From DAIPXZ01 sp036782995 (lineage in GTDB: Bacteria; Bacillota; Clostridia; Saccharofermentanales; Saccharofermentanaceae): DNA of 53,694 nt. The position numbers and the translations under genes are program-made. How positions within the stretch are numbered: the stretch's first letter is position 1; each line of letters begins with the position of its first letter. The stretch spans positions 1-53,694 of the forward strand of contig DAIPXZ010000009.1 of NCBI GenBank assembly GCA_036782995.1, read 5' to 3'. The notes beneath the pieces were generated by a model, which worked only from the letters and a program-made list of their open reading frames with translations, did no database searches and was not told the DNA's origin. This document shows, one piece after another, positions 27,447 to 36,790 of the stretch.

Positions 27447-29318
27447 TTATCTCGTGTTTTTTCGAGAAGAATCGAGTATGTTTTCCACATCGAATAGTCG
27501 TGAATAATTCGAATTACGTAATGTATCCCCGCAAAGCATAGCCCGATCATAATAGAGATAATTATCACCATATGTATAGTACGGTGATGGTCCAACGCCG
27601 AAAAAGACACGAAATCCGTTTTGTTTCAGAAATTGACAGCGCGTATCCGATCCCTTGATAAAATCTCCGTTGGGATAAACCAAAATATGCACCTGTCCGG
27701 TGAGTGTTCCGACTTGAGAAAGCCACTTGTCGGTATCCGTCGTAATTGTGGGCATGTCACAGCTATTTGCATTTATGAAGCCATATGTCGAAGAACCGAA
27801 TGTCCATCCCGTATCCGCAAGCTCACTTAGAATTGCATCAACAGTTTCGCAATTCGCGGCAATATCTTCTGCAGTCGGATTTATGGTTGGTAGTCCACTG
27901 GATGAAAGCGCAATATTGCGATCGTCCACTTGGTCAATATTGGTACAATATCCCATCAACGTCTCATAACCGGAGAAAGAAATCACTCCCTTGTTTCCGT
28001 TATATGAGAAATCTGGATGTTCCTCAACAAATGAATCAAGAATACCGATGGCTTCACTGCTTCTGCTCACGACCGTTTGTCCATCAGCATTGACGTATTC
28101 GCCGCACACCTGTCCTTGATCATTAATTACCAAACGCTGACAAAGTCCGATGCCCTGTTGATACGCTGAATAGTTTAGGTTTTCCAAGATAAATATCAAT
28201 GGTTTCTTTCCCGCGGGCACTTTCATCGTTTGTTCCACCAAGTAGGAGTCACTCGATACGTCAACCATGCTCAATGGATCAACCAAGCAATAATCACGTG
28301 CATACAATTCATCTAAAATGGCGTGAAACTCTCCCGTGGTTAAATAAAGCGAATCCGTCGAGGACACATAATTGATTTCAAAAGCTAACCTCGTGTCTGC
28401 AATTAAAGGGCGTACGCAAATAACCTCCACTTGACCATCATAATCATAGACCGACGTTGTGTTGGAGGTCGCAATAAGAAGACTGGATTGAATTCGTTGA
28501 TCTTCTGGAAATATGTGCGCCAAATCCGATAATACTTCTTCCGCAGAATAGTATTTATATGTCTCCAGCATATGCTCACATTGAGAAATCATCGGTTCAT
28601 ACATCTCTAACTTGCAATCTTCCAGACGTTGCACCGCATAATCGTATACAAACCCATCGGTTGAAGAAATGACATCCTCGAATTTTTCCGCGGCTTCGAT
28701 ATATTGGGCGTTGGAAAGGTAGTTTTCGGCAGCTTGCACATCGCCACGTGAAATTTCAATTGCATCTATTTCAGACAACAATGGCCGCGTTGCCGATGAA
28801 ATATTGGAAAGTGTCGTAAACTGGTCGAAGATGAATTGCAAAGTTGGTTTTTCAATCGTTCCCAACAAAAATTCTTCACATAATGAATTCAGCCATACGG
28901 AAAAGCGAGAGCCTGTAAGCTCACCCAATTGTTCAATAAATGCACGATCATCAGCAGATAAGGTCGCTCTGTTATCACGCATATTTGTTTCAATTGCGAT
29001 AACTCGAATGTCGATTTCCTCTTCCATTTGGTTCAAAATGCCAAGCTCATACGACATGTCATCTGTTGCACTGGGATCAAGCGATAAAAGCTCTTCCTGT
29101 AAACTTCGATACATAGAAAGCGCATGCTCATAATCGTGTGATTCGAGTGCCGAATTAAATTCCGGCATAACCGCCTCAAGCTGTCTATTGTTGGAATAGA
29201 CAACAATACTCGCCGTGAGAAGAATAACTAGCATAAGAAGATCAATGGCTAGAAAAAGCCATTGTTTCCTTTCTTTTTTCTTCTCGCCATGCGAGTATTG
29301 ATCAAAGGCGTAAGGCAT
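27447..29318 (-). CDS. Membrane-anchored protein with degenerate polysaccharide-deacetylase-like domain
   Basis: This is a 623-residue protein. Residues 1-18 are cytoplasmic and charged, residues 20-42 form one membrane span, and residues 45-290 form a helical extracellular region resembling TPR-like hairpins. From about residue 315 the order of elements (FHAILDELYARDYCLVDP, KKPLIFILENLNY, GVISFSGYETLMGY, HILVYPNGDFI) parallels NodB-fold deacetylases. The metal-binding Asp-Asp pair of NodB enzymes is absent at KPLIFILENLNY, so it is probably not a standard deacetylase. It starts 3 bp after the topoisomerase A stop, which suggests one operon. Confidence 0.72.
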   Translation of the reverse strand: MPYAFDQYSHGEKKKERKQWLFLAIDLLMLVILLTASIVVYSNNRQLEAVMPEFNSALESHDYEHALSMYRSLQEELLSLDPSATDDMSYELGILNQMEEEIDIRVIAIETNMRDNRATLSADDRAFIEQLGELTGSRFSVWLNSLCEEFLLGTIEKPTLQFIFDQFTTLSNISSATRPLLSEIDAIEISRGDVQAAENYLSNAQYIEAAEKFEDVISSTDGFVYDYAVQRLEDCKLEMYEPMISQCEHMLETYKYYSAEEVLSDLAHIFPEDQRIQSSLLIATSNTTSVYDYDGQVEVICVRPLIADTRLAFEINYVSSTDSLYLTTGEFHAILDELYARDYCLVDPLSMVDVSSDSYLVEQTMKVPAGKKPLIFILENLNYSAYQQGIGLCQRLVINDQGQVCGEYVNADGQTVVSRSSEAIGILDSFVEEHPDFSYNGNKGVISFSGYETLMGYCTNIDQVDDRNIALSSSGLPTINPTAEDIAANCETVDAILSELADTGWTFGSSTYGFINANSCDMPTITTDTDKWLSQVGTLTGQVHILVYPNGDFIKGSDTRCQFLKQNGFRVFFGVGPSPYYTYGDNYLYYDRAMLCGDTLRNSNYSRLFDVENILDSSRKNTR

Positions 29319-29321
29319 GGA

Positions 29322-31580
29322 TCAAAAATCTCCCAATGTCATTTGCCGATTTTCTACCGTTTCTTCTTTCAGATAGTATCCTATGGCAGGGGTTCTGCGG
29401 ATACGATAATATTCGGCATCCGTAAATCCCGTTTGCGAAAGAGGAATTACTCTCGTCATTATACTACCTTTTTTCGAGGCAAGCACTTGCACGCCTTGCG
29501 AAGAACGAGTGGTTTTGAGTGGAATGAGTGATGATGAGAAAACAATGGCTTTGCTTAGATTCGAGAACGCGGCAAAGTCTATATCTTCCGACAAGAAATG
29601 AACAGATATCAACGGTGATATCTCACTGCAGGCATGAATCAGCTTCTTTCGGTTCTGCTTTGTTTCATATGCAGACAAAGGAATCTTTGAAATTTTACCG
29701 TTCTCATACGAGAAAAGAATCATTCCGTCATATTTCTCCGTAATATGCATAAAGAGAATCTGTTCATTTTCTTCCAGTGAAAGAACATTCGTTAAGAAGC
29801 TACCATAATCGGAAGGCTTCGTATCCGGTAATTCAAACGCCTTAATCTTATACACATTGCACTTGTTTGAGAAAAAGAGAATCTCGGATTTATTCGTACC
29901 TTCGAGTGCCATGCGCATCTCGTCGTCGTCTTTCATCTTTAATTCTCCAGCGCTACGGAGCGACGTCAACGGAATCTTCTTCACATAGCCATGCATCGTG
30001 AGGAAAAGCTTCAATTTATAGTCGTCAATCATCTTGTCAGCTGTAAATGTTTCCGCCTCTTCCACATGCAAGAGTGTACTTTTACGATCCTTTCCGTACT
30101 TCTTCGATACATTCTCCAGTGTCTTGAAAATCAGTGCATCCAATCGATTCGGCGTACGGATAATATCTTCCAAGTCGGCAATCTCTGCAATGAGGTCTTC
30201 CCTGTCAGCCGTACGATTCAAAATGTACTGTCGGTTAATATTACGCAACTTAATTTCGGCAACATAATCGGCTTGAATCGAATCAATATCGAATCCCTTC
30301 ATCAAATTCGGCACAACATCTGCTTCGAGCTCTGTATTGCGAATAATCGCAATAGCCTTATCGATATCAAGAAGGATTTTTGCTAAACCATCGAGCAAAT
30401 GAAGCTTGTTTTGCTTCTTTTCCAGATCATAAACGACCTCTCGCTTCTGGCAAACGCGTCGCCATGATACCCACTCTCCTAATAATGACGGTACACTCAA
30501 TACACGCGGCGTTCCATTAATCAAGACATTGAAATTACAAGAGAACGTATCCTCGAGCTTTGTAAAACGGAATAGCTTCGTCATCAAGGCATCAAGATCC
30601 GTTCCTCGTTTGCAATCAATCGTTATCTTTAATCCGTCAAGGTCAGTCTCGTCACGGATATCGTTAATTTCCTTCACTTTACCCTGTTTGACCAATTCGG
30701 TAATCTCATCGATAATCGCCTCAGCCGTTGTCGTATACGGGATTTCCACGATTTCAATCAAATTATTCTTTTTATCTGGTACGTACTTCGAGCGAATTCT
30801 TACAGGGCCGCGTCCCGTTTCATACACAGAGCGCATGACAGCTTCGTCGTAAAGAATGATTCCACCGCCAGAAAAATCAGGCGCTGGCATAATCGAAATG
30901 ATGTCGGTTGTTGGATCTTTCATATATGCGATGGTTGCCGCGCAAACCTCACGAATATTGAACGAGCAAATATTGGACGCCATACCGACAGCAATACCTT
31001 GATTGCTATTGACCAAAATGGATGGGAAAGTCGCTGGCAGTAGCACCGGTTCCTTTAATGTACCATCATAATTATCCACGAAATCCGTCGCATTTTTGTC
31101 AAGTCCACGGAACATCTCTTCACAAATTTTCTCGAGACGAACTTCTGTATAACGTGGTGCAGCGCACTGCATATCGCGTGAATACTGACGGCCGAAATTA
31201 CCCTTTGAATCAACATACGGATGCAAAAGAGAACCATTACCTCTTGCAAGACGCACCATCGTATCATAGATGGCCATATCACCGTGCGGATTCAGCTTCA
31301 TCGTTTGACCAACAACATTCGACGATTTTGTTCGGTTCCCAGTTAGCAGACCCATCTTATACATCGTGTAAAGGAGCTTACGATGCGCAGGTTTAAACCC
31401 GTCGATTTCAGGAATCGCACGAGACACAATAACGCTCATCGCATATGGCATATAGTTAATTTCAAGCGTATCCGTGATCTTTTGGTTTTCCGGAATCGTC
31501 GGCGGCAAATCGGCCGATTGCTTCTTTAATGACTCGCGAATGGTGCTTTCCACCTCTTCGCCTTTCTTTTTCTTAACCAT
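29322..31580 (-). CDS. Type II topoisomerase subunit A (GyrA/ParC-like, divergent)
   Basis: This 752-residue protein is the breakage-reunion subunit of a type II DNA topoisomerase. The catalytic Tyr144 is in CAAPRYTEVRL, and the winged-helix region has KLNPHGDMAIYDTMVRLAR. The C-terminal part carries blade-like repeats (GYVKKIPLTSL, SNKCNVYKIKAF, ASKKGSIMTRVIPL), but I see no clean GyrA-box. The form with SKGNFGRQYSRDM resembles the secondary gyrase/topo IV pair of gut Clostridia. Met102 replaces the Ser/Ala found at the E. coli GyrA position-83 equivalent. It is paired with the B subunit 55 bp upstream. Confidence 0.9.
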   Translation of the reverse strand: MVKKKKGEEVESTIRESLKKQSADLPPTIPENQKITDTLEINYMPYAMSVIVSRAIPEIDGFKPAHRKLLYTMYKMGLLTGNRTKSSNVVGQTMKLNPHGDMAIYDTMVRLARGNGSLLHPYVDSKGNFGRQYSRDMQCAAPRYTEVRLEKICEEMFRGLDKNATDFVDNYDGTLKEPVLLPATFPSILVNSNQGIAVGMASNICSFNIREVCAATIAYMKDPTTDIISIMPAPDFSGGGIILYDEAVMRSVYETGRGPVRIRSKYVPDKKNNLIEIVEIPYTTTAEAIIDEITELVKQGKVKEINDIRDETDLDGLKITIDCKRGTDLDALMTKLFRFTKLEDTFSCNFNVLINGTPRVLSVPSLLGEWVSWRRVCQKREVVYDLEKKQNKLHLLDGLAKILLDIDKAIAIIRNTELEADVVPNLMKGFDIDSIQADYVAEIKLRNINRQYILNRTADREDLIAEIADLEDIIRTPNRLDALIFKTLENVSKKYGKDRKSTLLHVEEAETFTADKMIDDYKLKLFLTMHGYVKKIPLTSLRSAGELKMKDDDEMRMALEGTNKSEILFFSNKCNVYKIKAFELPDTKPSDYGSFLTNVLSLEENEQILFMHITEKYDGMILFSYENGKISKIPLSAYETKQNRKKLIHACSEISPLISVHFLSEDIDFAAFSNLSKAIVFSSSLIPLKTTRSSQGVQVLASKKGSIMTRVIPLSQTGFTDAEYYRIRRTPAIGYYLKEETVENRQMTLGDF

Positions 31581-31635
31581 GGTGATCTCCTCTTATCGTA
31601 TCGGTTCCGATTGGACTGCCATATAGGCGAATCGG

Positions 31636-33621
31636 TTAATTCACATCGAGCATATCAAGATACAAGTGCCCGTTACTCTCAATATGTGCTTTTCTTCCCG
31701 CGAGATTATCACCGAGAAGCAAATCAAATACTGCCGACGTCTGTTCTTCATCCGTCGGAGTCACTTTAATCAAACGACGACTTGCAGGATTCATCGTAGT
31801 TTCCCACATCATTTCCGGTTCATTTTCACCGAGTCCCTTTGAACGTTGTAAAGTACACTTTTCTGGCGGATACTTTTGAAGAATTTCCGCCTTTTCCTTC
31901 TCATTAAAAGCAAAAAGTGTTTTTTCCTCGCCCTTATTTCGGTATGTAATCTCGAAGAGAGGGGACTCCGCGATGAAGACCTTCCCCTCGCGAATCAATG
32001 TCGGCATCAGTCGGAATATCATCGCCAATATCAAAGTACGAATTTGAAATCCATCGACATCGGCATCGGTACAAATAATGATTTTGTTCCATCGAAGAAG
32101 GGACAAATCAAAAGACGATAATTCTTTATTATGCTTCGATTGAATCTCGATACCACAACCAAGAACCTTAATTAAATCAGTGATAATCTCACTCTTAAAT
32201 ATGGTGACATAGTCGGATTTCAAGCAATTCAATATCTTACCGCGAACTGGCATAATTGCTTGGAATTCCGCGTCGCGGCCCATCTTACAGGAACCCAAAG
32301 CAGAATCACCTTCCACAATATAGAGCTCTCGTTTCTCGATATCCTTCGTTCGGCAATCTACAAACTTTTTAACACGGTTATTGATATCAATCGTGCCCAT
32401 AAGCTTCTTTTTTACATTCAAGCGTGTCTTTTCCGCATTTTCACGACTTCTCTTGTTTATGAGAAGCTGTTCCACCAAGCGATCGGACTCCGGTTTATTC
32501 TCAATAAACCAGACCTCAAGCTTCGTACGAATCAACTCATTCATGAAGTCTTGTATGAACTTATTATTAATCGCCTTTTTGGTTTGATTCTCATAACTCG
32601 TTTGCGTTGAAAAAGAACTTGTCACCAGAATCAAGCTATCCGAGATATCCTGAAAAGTAATCTTGCTCTCATTTGCTTTATACTTGTCTCGGGCACGAAT
32701 CAGCTTGTCAATTTCTGCCGTAAATGCCGCGCGAGCCGCTTTGTCCGGTGCACCACCGTGCTCCAGGAAGCTGGAGTTATGGTAGTATTCAATTGCATTT
32801 ATCTCATTATTGAAGCAAAAAGCGACTTGCGACTTTACTTTATAGTCGTTCTTATCAGCACGGTCACGTCCGCGGCCTGTACCTTCAAATAGAAACGGCT
32901 TAGAAAAACCTTTTCCGGCATCGATTTCTGCCACATAGCCGAGAATGCCTTCCGGGTAAAAATAGGTCGACTCTTCTCCACTTTCTTCGTCCTTCAAAAC
33001 GAAAGTAACACCATTGTTGACGACAGCCTGCCGCTTTAGAATTTCCTTATATGAATCAAGAGGAATGTTGATATCCGTGAACACAGAGCGATCCGGCTTC
33101 CATTTTTGAATCGTACCCGTTCGTTTAAAACGCGTCGGTTCCTTCATCAGACCGCCGATATTTTCACCCTTTTCAAAATGCAAAGAGTATTTTTCTCCGT
33201 CGCGGAAAACCGTAACGTCGAAATATTCGGATGCATATTGCGTCGCGCATGCACCTAATCCATTGAGACCTAAGCTAAATTCATAGCTCTCACCGGAATC
33301 ATTATTGTACTTACCACCGGCATACATCTCGCAATAAACGAGCTGCCAGTTAAAACAATCTTCTTTAGCATTGTAATCCAACGGAATTCCGCGGCCAAAA
33401 TCCTCGATTTGTATCGAACCATCACGGAAACGAATAACTTCAATGCGATTACCATGACCTTCACGAGCTTCGTCAATTGAATTCGAAAGAATTTCGAAAA
33501 ACGAATGCTCGCACCCTTCCAATCCGTCGGAGCCGAAAATAACACCCGGACGCAGACGAACACGGTCTGCACCCTTTAATGCCACAATGGCATCATTATC
33601 ATAGCTGGCTTTCTTTGGCAT
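31636..33621 (-). CDS. Type II topoisomerase subunit B (GyrB/ParE-like, divergent)
   Basis: This 661-residue ATPase subunit has a GHKL domain with the ATP-binding motifs ILSNSIDEA near residue 45, EDFGRGIP near 73 and GLNGLGACATQ near 119. Its TOPRIM domain has ELYIVEGDSALG near 430 and CTDADVDG near 515. The usual EGDSAGG and PLRGK are changed to EGDSALG and MPVRGK, and the length is short for GyrB. Together with the A subunit it probably forms a second, specialised topo IV-like enzyme rather than the housekeeping gyrase. The start has AAGGTAGG upstream. Confidence 0.9.
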   Translation of the reverse strand: MPKKASYDNDAIVALKGADRVRLRPGVIFGSDGLEGCEHSFFEILSNSIDEAREGHGNRIEVIRFRDGSIQIEDFGRGIPLDYNAKEDCFNWQLVYCEMYAGGKYNNDSGESYEFSLGLNGLGACATQYASEYFDVTVFRDGEKYSLHFEKGENIGGLMKEPTRFKRTGTIQKWKPDRSVFTDINIPLDSYKEILKRQAVVNNGVTFVLKDEESGEESTYFYPEGILGYVAEIDAGKGFSKPFLFEGTGRGRDRADKNDYKVKSQVAFCFNNEINAIEYYHNSSFLEHGGAPDKAARAAFTAEIDKLIRARDKYKANESKITFQDISDSLILVTSSFSTQTSYENQTKKAINNKFIQDFMNELIRTKLEVWFIENKPESDRLVEQLLINKRSRENAEKTRLNVKKKLMGTIDINNRVKKFVDCRTKDIEKRELYIVEGDSALGSCKMGRDAEFQAIMPVRGKILNCLKSDYVTIFKSEIITDLIKVLGCGIEIQSKHNKELSSFDLSLLRWNKIIICTDADVDGFQIRTLILAMIFRLMPTLIREGKVFIAESPLFEITYRNKGEEKTLFAFNEKEKAEILQKYPPEKCTLQRSKGLGENEPEMMWETTMNPASRRLIKVTPTDEEQTSAVFDLLLGDNLAGRKAHIESNGHLYLDMLDVN

Positions 33622-33727
33622 AATTACCTACCTTAAAACATTAATCGGTTGAATTATACCACAAGATATTGGCCCGTAAATCAAAATAAAACACAAGGGC
33701 TTGCGAAATAATCGTATTTTAGGCAAT

Positions 33728-34939
33728 TTACAATAAGTCGTCACCTAACGCGATAATGCTATCTGCCAAACTATCGGCATACTCATCAACCAATAGGAAC
33801 TCTTCTTCCGTTGGAAGACCTTTGAAAAGCATGGGGTCAATCATCTTTGCAGTCGTCATATTTCCGGTAAGCTTACCGAACATTTCGTCTGCCTTTGTCG
33901 CCCAGCCATATGATCCGACAAATCCCAAGAAACGAACCTTCGGTCGAAGTGTATTCATAAGAGTGGCGCAATATGCCATTGCAGGATGCATTCCTCCAAG
34001 CACCGTTGGACCGACAAAAATAACTGCCGCTGCCGTCACGCAATCATACATCACCTGTCCGGATTCAATAGTTAGCTTTTCTGGCTGTTGGCCTAAATCA
34101 CGGCAAAGTACAGATAGTCCTCTGCGTGCCAAACGCCATGTCAGTCTTTCCATAATGGCATTACTGCTTCCGTGCATGCTGACATAAGGAATAACAACCA
34201 TCTTATCAACACGAGAACTCGTCCATTTCTCATACTTATGTAAAATCAATGACGGATTGCTCCATACCGGTCCATGCGACGGTGCAATCATCAACGGATT
34301 TATCTCTCTAACTTTTTGCACATATTGAACGACCTTCGAAGAGAACGGCATCATGATTTCCGAGAAATATCCTCTTGCTGCCGCCTTATTCTCATGGCTG
34401 TTCGTCGCAAAAATCTTGTCTGACGTATAATGAGAGCCGAAAAGATCACTTGAAAAGAGAATGCCACTGTCTTCTTCATAAACCATGGTATTGTCAGGCC
34501 AATGAGCAAATGGAATCTTCATAAATCGGAGCGATTTTTCACCCAAATCCAAGGATGCGCCATCCTCCATAATCATGAATTGATCGTGCGATAAATGAAG
34601 ATGCGTCTCTGCCAATGCCGCTACTTCTTTTGTAGCCACTAGCTGTACAGACGGATGACGTTTCAATATATCATTAACAATTCCGGAATGGTCTTGTTCC
34701 GTATGAAGCATGACCAAGTAATCGATCTCACCGATGCCCGGGCTCTTCAGGCATTGAATAAACTCTTGCGAAAAGGAAGCTTCCGCCGTATCAATCAGTA
34801 CCGACTTCGTCGGGGTTTTAATGACATATGCATTATACGTCGTACCTCGAGACGTAGGCATAATGCTATCAAACATGGCAAGCTCAGGGTCTTGCGTAAA
34901 GATGCAATAGATACCGTCACCAATCGTATGTACAGGCAT
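33728..34939 (-). CDS. FprA-type flavodiiron protein
   Basis: This 403-residue A-type flavoprotein reduces O2 to water and/or NO to N2O in anaerobes. The N-terminal metallo-beta-lactamase-like domain carries the diiron ligands HTEQDHSG near residue 79, SSDLFGSH near 164 and APSHGPVW near 224. The C-terminal flavodoxin-like FMN domain starts near 250 (VVIPYVSMHGSSNAIMERL). The usual PLG-type ending is absent, and there is no rubredoxin domain. The start at 34939 has GGAGG five bases upstream. It is a single-gene unit and indicates a strict anaerobe with oxygen defence. Confidence 0.94.
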   Translation of the reverse strand: MPVHTIGDGIYCIFTQDPELAMFDSIMPTSRGTTYNAYVIKTPTKSVLIDTAEASFSQEFIQCLKSPGIGEIDYLVMLHTEQDHSGIVNDILKRHPSVQLVATKEVAALAETHLHLSHDQFMIMEDGASLDLGEKSLRFMKIPFAHWPDNTMVYEEDSGILFSSDLFGSHYTSDKIFATNSHENKAAARGYFSEIMMPFSSKVVQYVQKVREINPLMIAPSHGPVWSNPSLILHKYEKWTSSRVDKMVVIPYVSMHGSSNAIMERLTWRLARRGLSVLCRDLGQQPEKLTIESGQVMYDCVTAAAVIFVGPTVLGGMHPAMAYCATLMNTLRPKVRFLGFVGSYGWATKADEMFGKLTGNMTTAKMIDPMLFKGLPTEEEFLLVDEYADSLADSIIALGDDLL

Positions 34940-35083
34940 AGAAACCTCCAAAGAAATATGATGCTTTCATTTTAAACATAAGAAGAATGAAAGTCCACAG
35001 AATTATTCTTACAATGTAGTTTCGCAATTTACGAAGTACAGAGTCATAAGAGGTGTTCTGTCTTTCATTTATTCGAGAATAAA

Positions 35084-35119
35084 AAGAACGGCACTTCACA
35101 TCATGTGAAAACCGTTCTT
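35084..35119 (-). terminator. Terminator after the tRNA-Gly/tRNA-Arg unit
   Basis: On the minus strand AAGAACGG pairs with CCGTTCTT, with an inner TCACAT/ATGTGA stem, followed by TTTTTATT. It lies 7 bp past the tRNA-Arg 3' end. Confidence 0.75.
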
Positions 35120-35125
35120 CATTCT

Positions 35126-35202
35126 TGGCGAGCCTAGGAGGACTCGAACCTCCGGCCCACAGCTTAGAAGGCTGTTGCTCTATCCAGCTGAGCTATAGAC
35201 CC
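35126..35202 (-). tRNA. tRNA-Arg (anticodon UCU)
   Basis: This 77-base cloverleaf has an encoded CCA. The acceptor pairs GGGTCTA with TAGGCTC (two G-U pairs). The D arm is GCTC/GAGC, the anticodon loop is CTTCTAA with anticodon TCT, and the T arm has GGTTCGAGTCC. It is cotranscribed with tRNA-Gly 41 bp upstream. Confidence 0.96.
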
Positions 35203-35243
35203 AAGATGGTCGAAATGGCGGTCATAAGGCCGCCATTATCGAT

Positions 35244-35317
35244 TGGAGCGGGTGATGGGAATCGAACCCACATGATCAGCTTGGAAGGCTGGAGTTCTAC
35301 CACTGAACTACACCCGC
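35244..35317 (-). tRNA. tRNA-Gly (anticodon UCC)
   Basis: This 74-base cloverleaf has an encoded CCA. The acceptor is GCGGGTG/CACCCGC, the anticodon loop is CTTCCAA (anticodon TCC), and the T loop is GGTTCGATTCC. It is first in a two-tRNA unit. Confidence 0.96.
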
Positions 35318-35363
35318 ATGTTTGAACTAAGTCACAAAGAATTATTCAAAACTTAGCTTAGAT

Positions 35364-35392
35364 ATAATACAACACGAAAACTGACTTGTCTA
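35364..35392 (-). promoter_or_regulatory. Promoter of the tRNA-Gly/tRNA-Arg unit
   Basis: On the minus strand TAGACA (35387-35392), a 17 bp spacer and TATTAT (35364-35369) lie about 45 bp upstream of tRNA-Gly. Confidence 0.65.
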
Positions 35393-35411
35393 TATTTTTT
35401 CGACAGGAAAA

Positions 35412-35435
35412 CCGATTCTTTTTTCAAAGAACCGG
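35412..35435 (-). terminator. Terminator of the SH3-domain lipoprotein gene
   Basis: On the minus strand CCGGTTCTTT pairs with AAAGAATCGG (10 bp, one G-U) around a GAAA-type loop, followed by TTTTCC. It lies 20 bp past the lipoprotein stop. Confidence 0.78.
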
Positions 35436-35454
35436 CATCGTTTCGATTCATTAA

Positions 35455-35886
35455 TCAAGGTGTAAGCGATAAGTATTCACCGTATGTATAGAAACCATCT
35501 TGGAGCTTGTACCAGTTATCTGAAGTCTTCGCGACGACAATAACCTGCATACCGCTGGAAAGAGCAGCAACTTGTTGATAATCCGTTCCCGGTCCTTTAC
35601 GAACCTTTAAATATCCGCTGGTTACGTGAACATACATAGTAGTGGCGGTAATTTCCGATTCCTGCCAGGAAACAGCCACATCATTCGGTACTGCCGAAAC
35701 ACCATATTCACGAAGCGTTGTCGTTACAGGTGTCGTTTCTAAAGTAGCAAGTGTTGTTGTTTCAGAAGTCTTCGTCTCGTCTTCTTCCTTATCCTTCGAA
35801 GAAGAACCGCAGCCGGCAAGCGAGAAAACGAATACGAGTGATAATACAAGCGCAATTCCTTTTTTGGCTAAGTGATTTAGCTTCAT
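35455..35886 (-). CDS. SH3-domain lipoprotein
   Basis: This is a 143-residue secreted lipoprotein. The signal peptide has a hydrophobic core (GIALVLSLVFVFSL) and a clear lipobox LAGC near residue 26. A Thr-rich linker (residues 40-62) follows, then a C-terminal bacterial SH3 (SH3_3) domain from about 85, with LKVRKGPGTDYQQVAALSSG. Such domains usually bind peptidoglycan. The start at 35886 (MKLNHLAKK) has GGAG nine bases upstream; the in-frame extension to 35931 lacks a site. It is a single gene with its own terminator. Confidence 0.9.
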   Translation of the reverse strand: MKLNHLAKKGIALVLSLVFVFSLAGCGSSSKDKEEDETKTSETTTLATLETTPVTTTLREYGVSAVPNDVAVSWQESEITATTMYVHVTSGYLKVRKGPGTDYQQVAALSSGMQVIVVAKTSDNWYKLQDGFYTYGEYLSLTP

Positions 35887-36042
35887 AGCATTAATCTCCT
35901 CACGTTTGTCCATGTAGTCGATTGTTAACATTACTTTTTTATTTTACACCATTATATCTGATTTTGTGCAAGTCTTTTACAAATGAAACAAGACCTTAAT
36001 AATAAAACGAGTTAATTCTCGGTCATTTTACGGTGATATTCG

Positions 36043-36657
36043 TCAGAGAAAGTCGTATTTTTCATCCGGTTCATTCAATAAAACATACATTTCATGATCC
36101 TGATACCGCCCGTCAATCTCCATGTATTTTACGTTATACCCGGAAAGTCGGAAGCCACATCGTTTCACGCAAGAAACAGATGGCGCATTATGTGGCATAA
36201 TATCCGCCTGTATACGATGAAGCTTTAGCTCAGAAAAAGCATATTCGCAAGCAGCTTGCAGCGCTTCCGTCATATATCCCTTATGCAAGCAATCCTTGTC
36301 GAGATGATATCCGACAGTGGTGGTTTGTATACCTCCGCGAACAATGCACGAAAAGCTTATTCGTCCGATTATTTTCCTCGGATTCTCTTTTTCCGATATC
36401 CAAAGCGGAAGCATTTCACCTTTATAGAAATGATTCACATCTGATTTCAAATATAACTTCTGTTCCTTAGTGGTGAAATAGAGATTATCATGTGTTTGAT
36501 GAAAAGGTTTATGGAATTCGCGATTTCGTACTAGATAATCACATACGCTACAACTGTTTGATGTATTACCACGTAAAACCGATAATACCAGCCGATCCGT
36601 CTGCATCAAGAATTCAGTACCGTATGATGGTGTAACCAATACATAATGCGAAGCCAA
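36043..36657 (-). CDS. GNAT-family N-acetyltransferase (RimJ/RimL type)
   Basis: This protein of about 204 residues has a GNAT domain of the RimJ/RimL class: TDRLVLSVLRGN at the start of the fold, GRISFSCIVRGG, VGYHLDKDCLHKGYMTEAL (acetyl-CoA pyrophosphate loop) and NAPSVSCVKRCGFRLSGY. The substrate may be an amino-group acceptor such as a protein N-terminus or small molecule and cannot be told. I choose a TTG start at 36657 because GGAGG lies seven bases upstream. The ATG at 36741 has no site, and the ATG at 36606 would cut into the fold. Confidence 0.85.
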   Translation of the reverse strand: MASHYVLVTPSYGTEFLMQTDRLVLSVLRGNTSNSCSVCDYLVRNREFHKPFHQTHDNLYFTTKEQKLYLKSDVNHFYKGEMLPLWISEKENPRKIIGRISFSCIVRGGIQTTTVGYHLDKDCLHKGYMTEALQAACEYAFSELKLHRIQADIMPHNAPSVSCVKRCGFRLSGYNVKYMEIDGRYQDHEMYVLLNEPDEKYDFL

Positions 36658-36790
36658 ATAAATACCTCCAAAATGCGTATTCGCGCGATATGTTGAGGGG
36701 TTTTCATCATTATAGCATAGTGAAAACAAGAGTATTCTCATGACATGCGTGTTATAATTAATTATCTTTTTCGAAAGGACCTTGGAAAAT

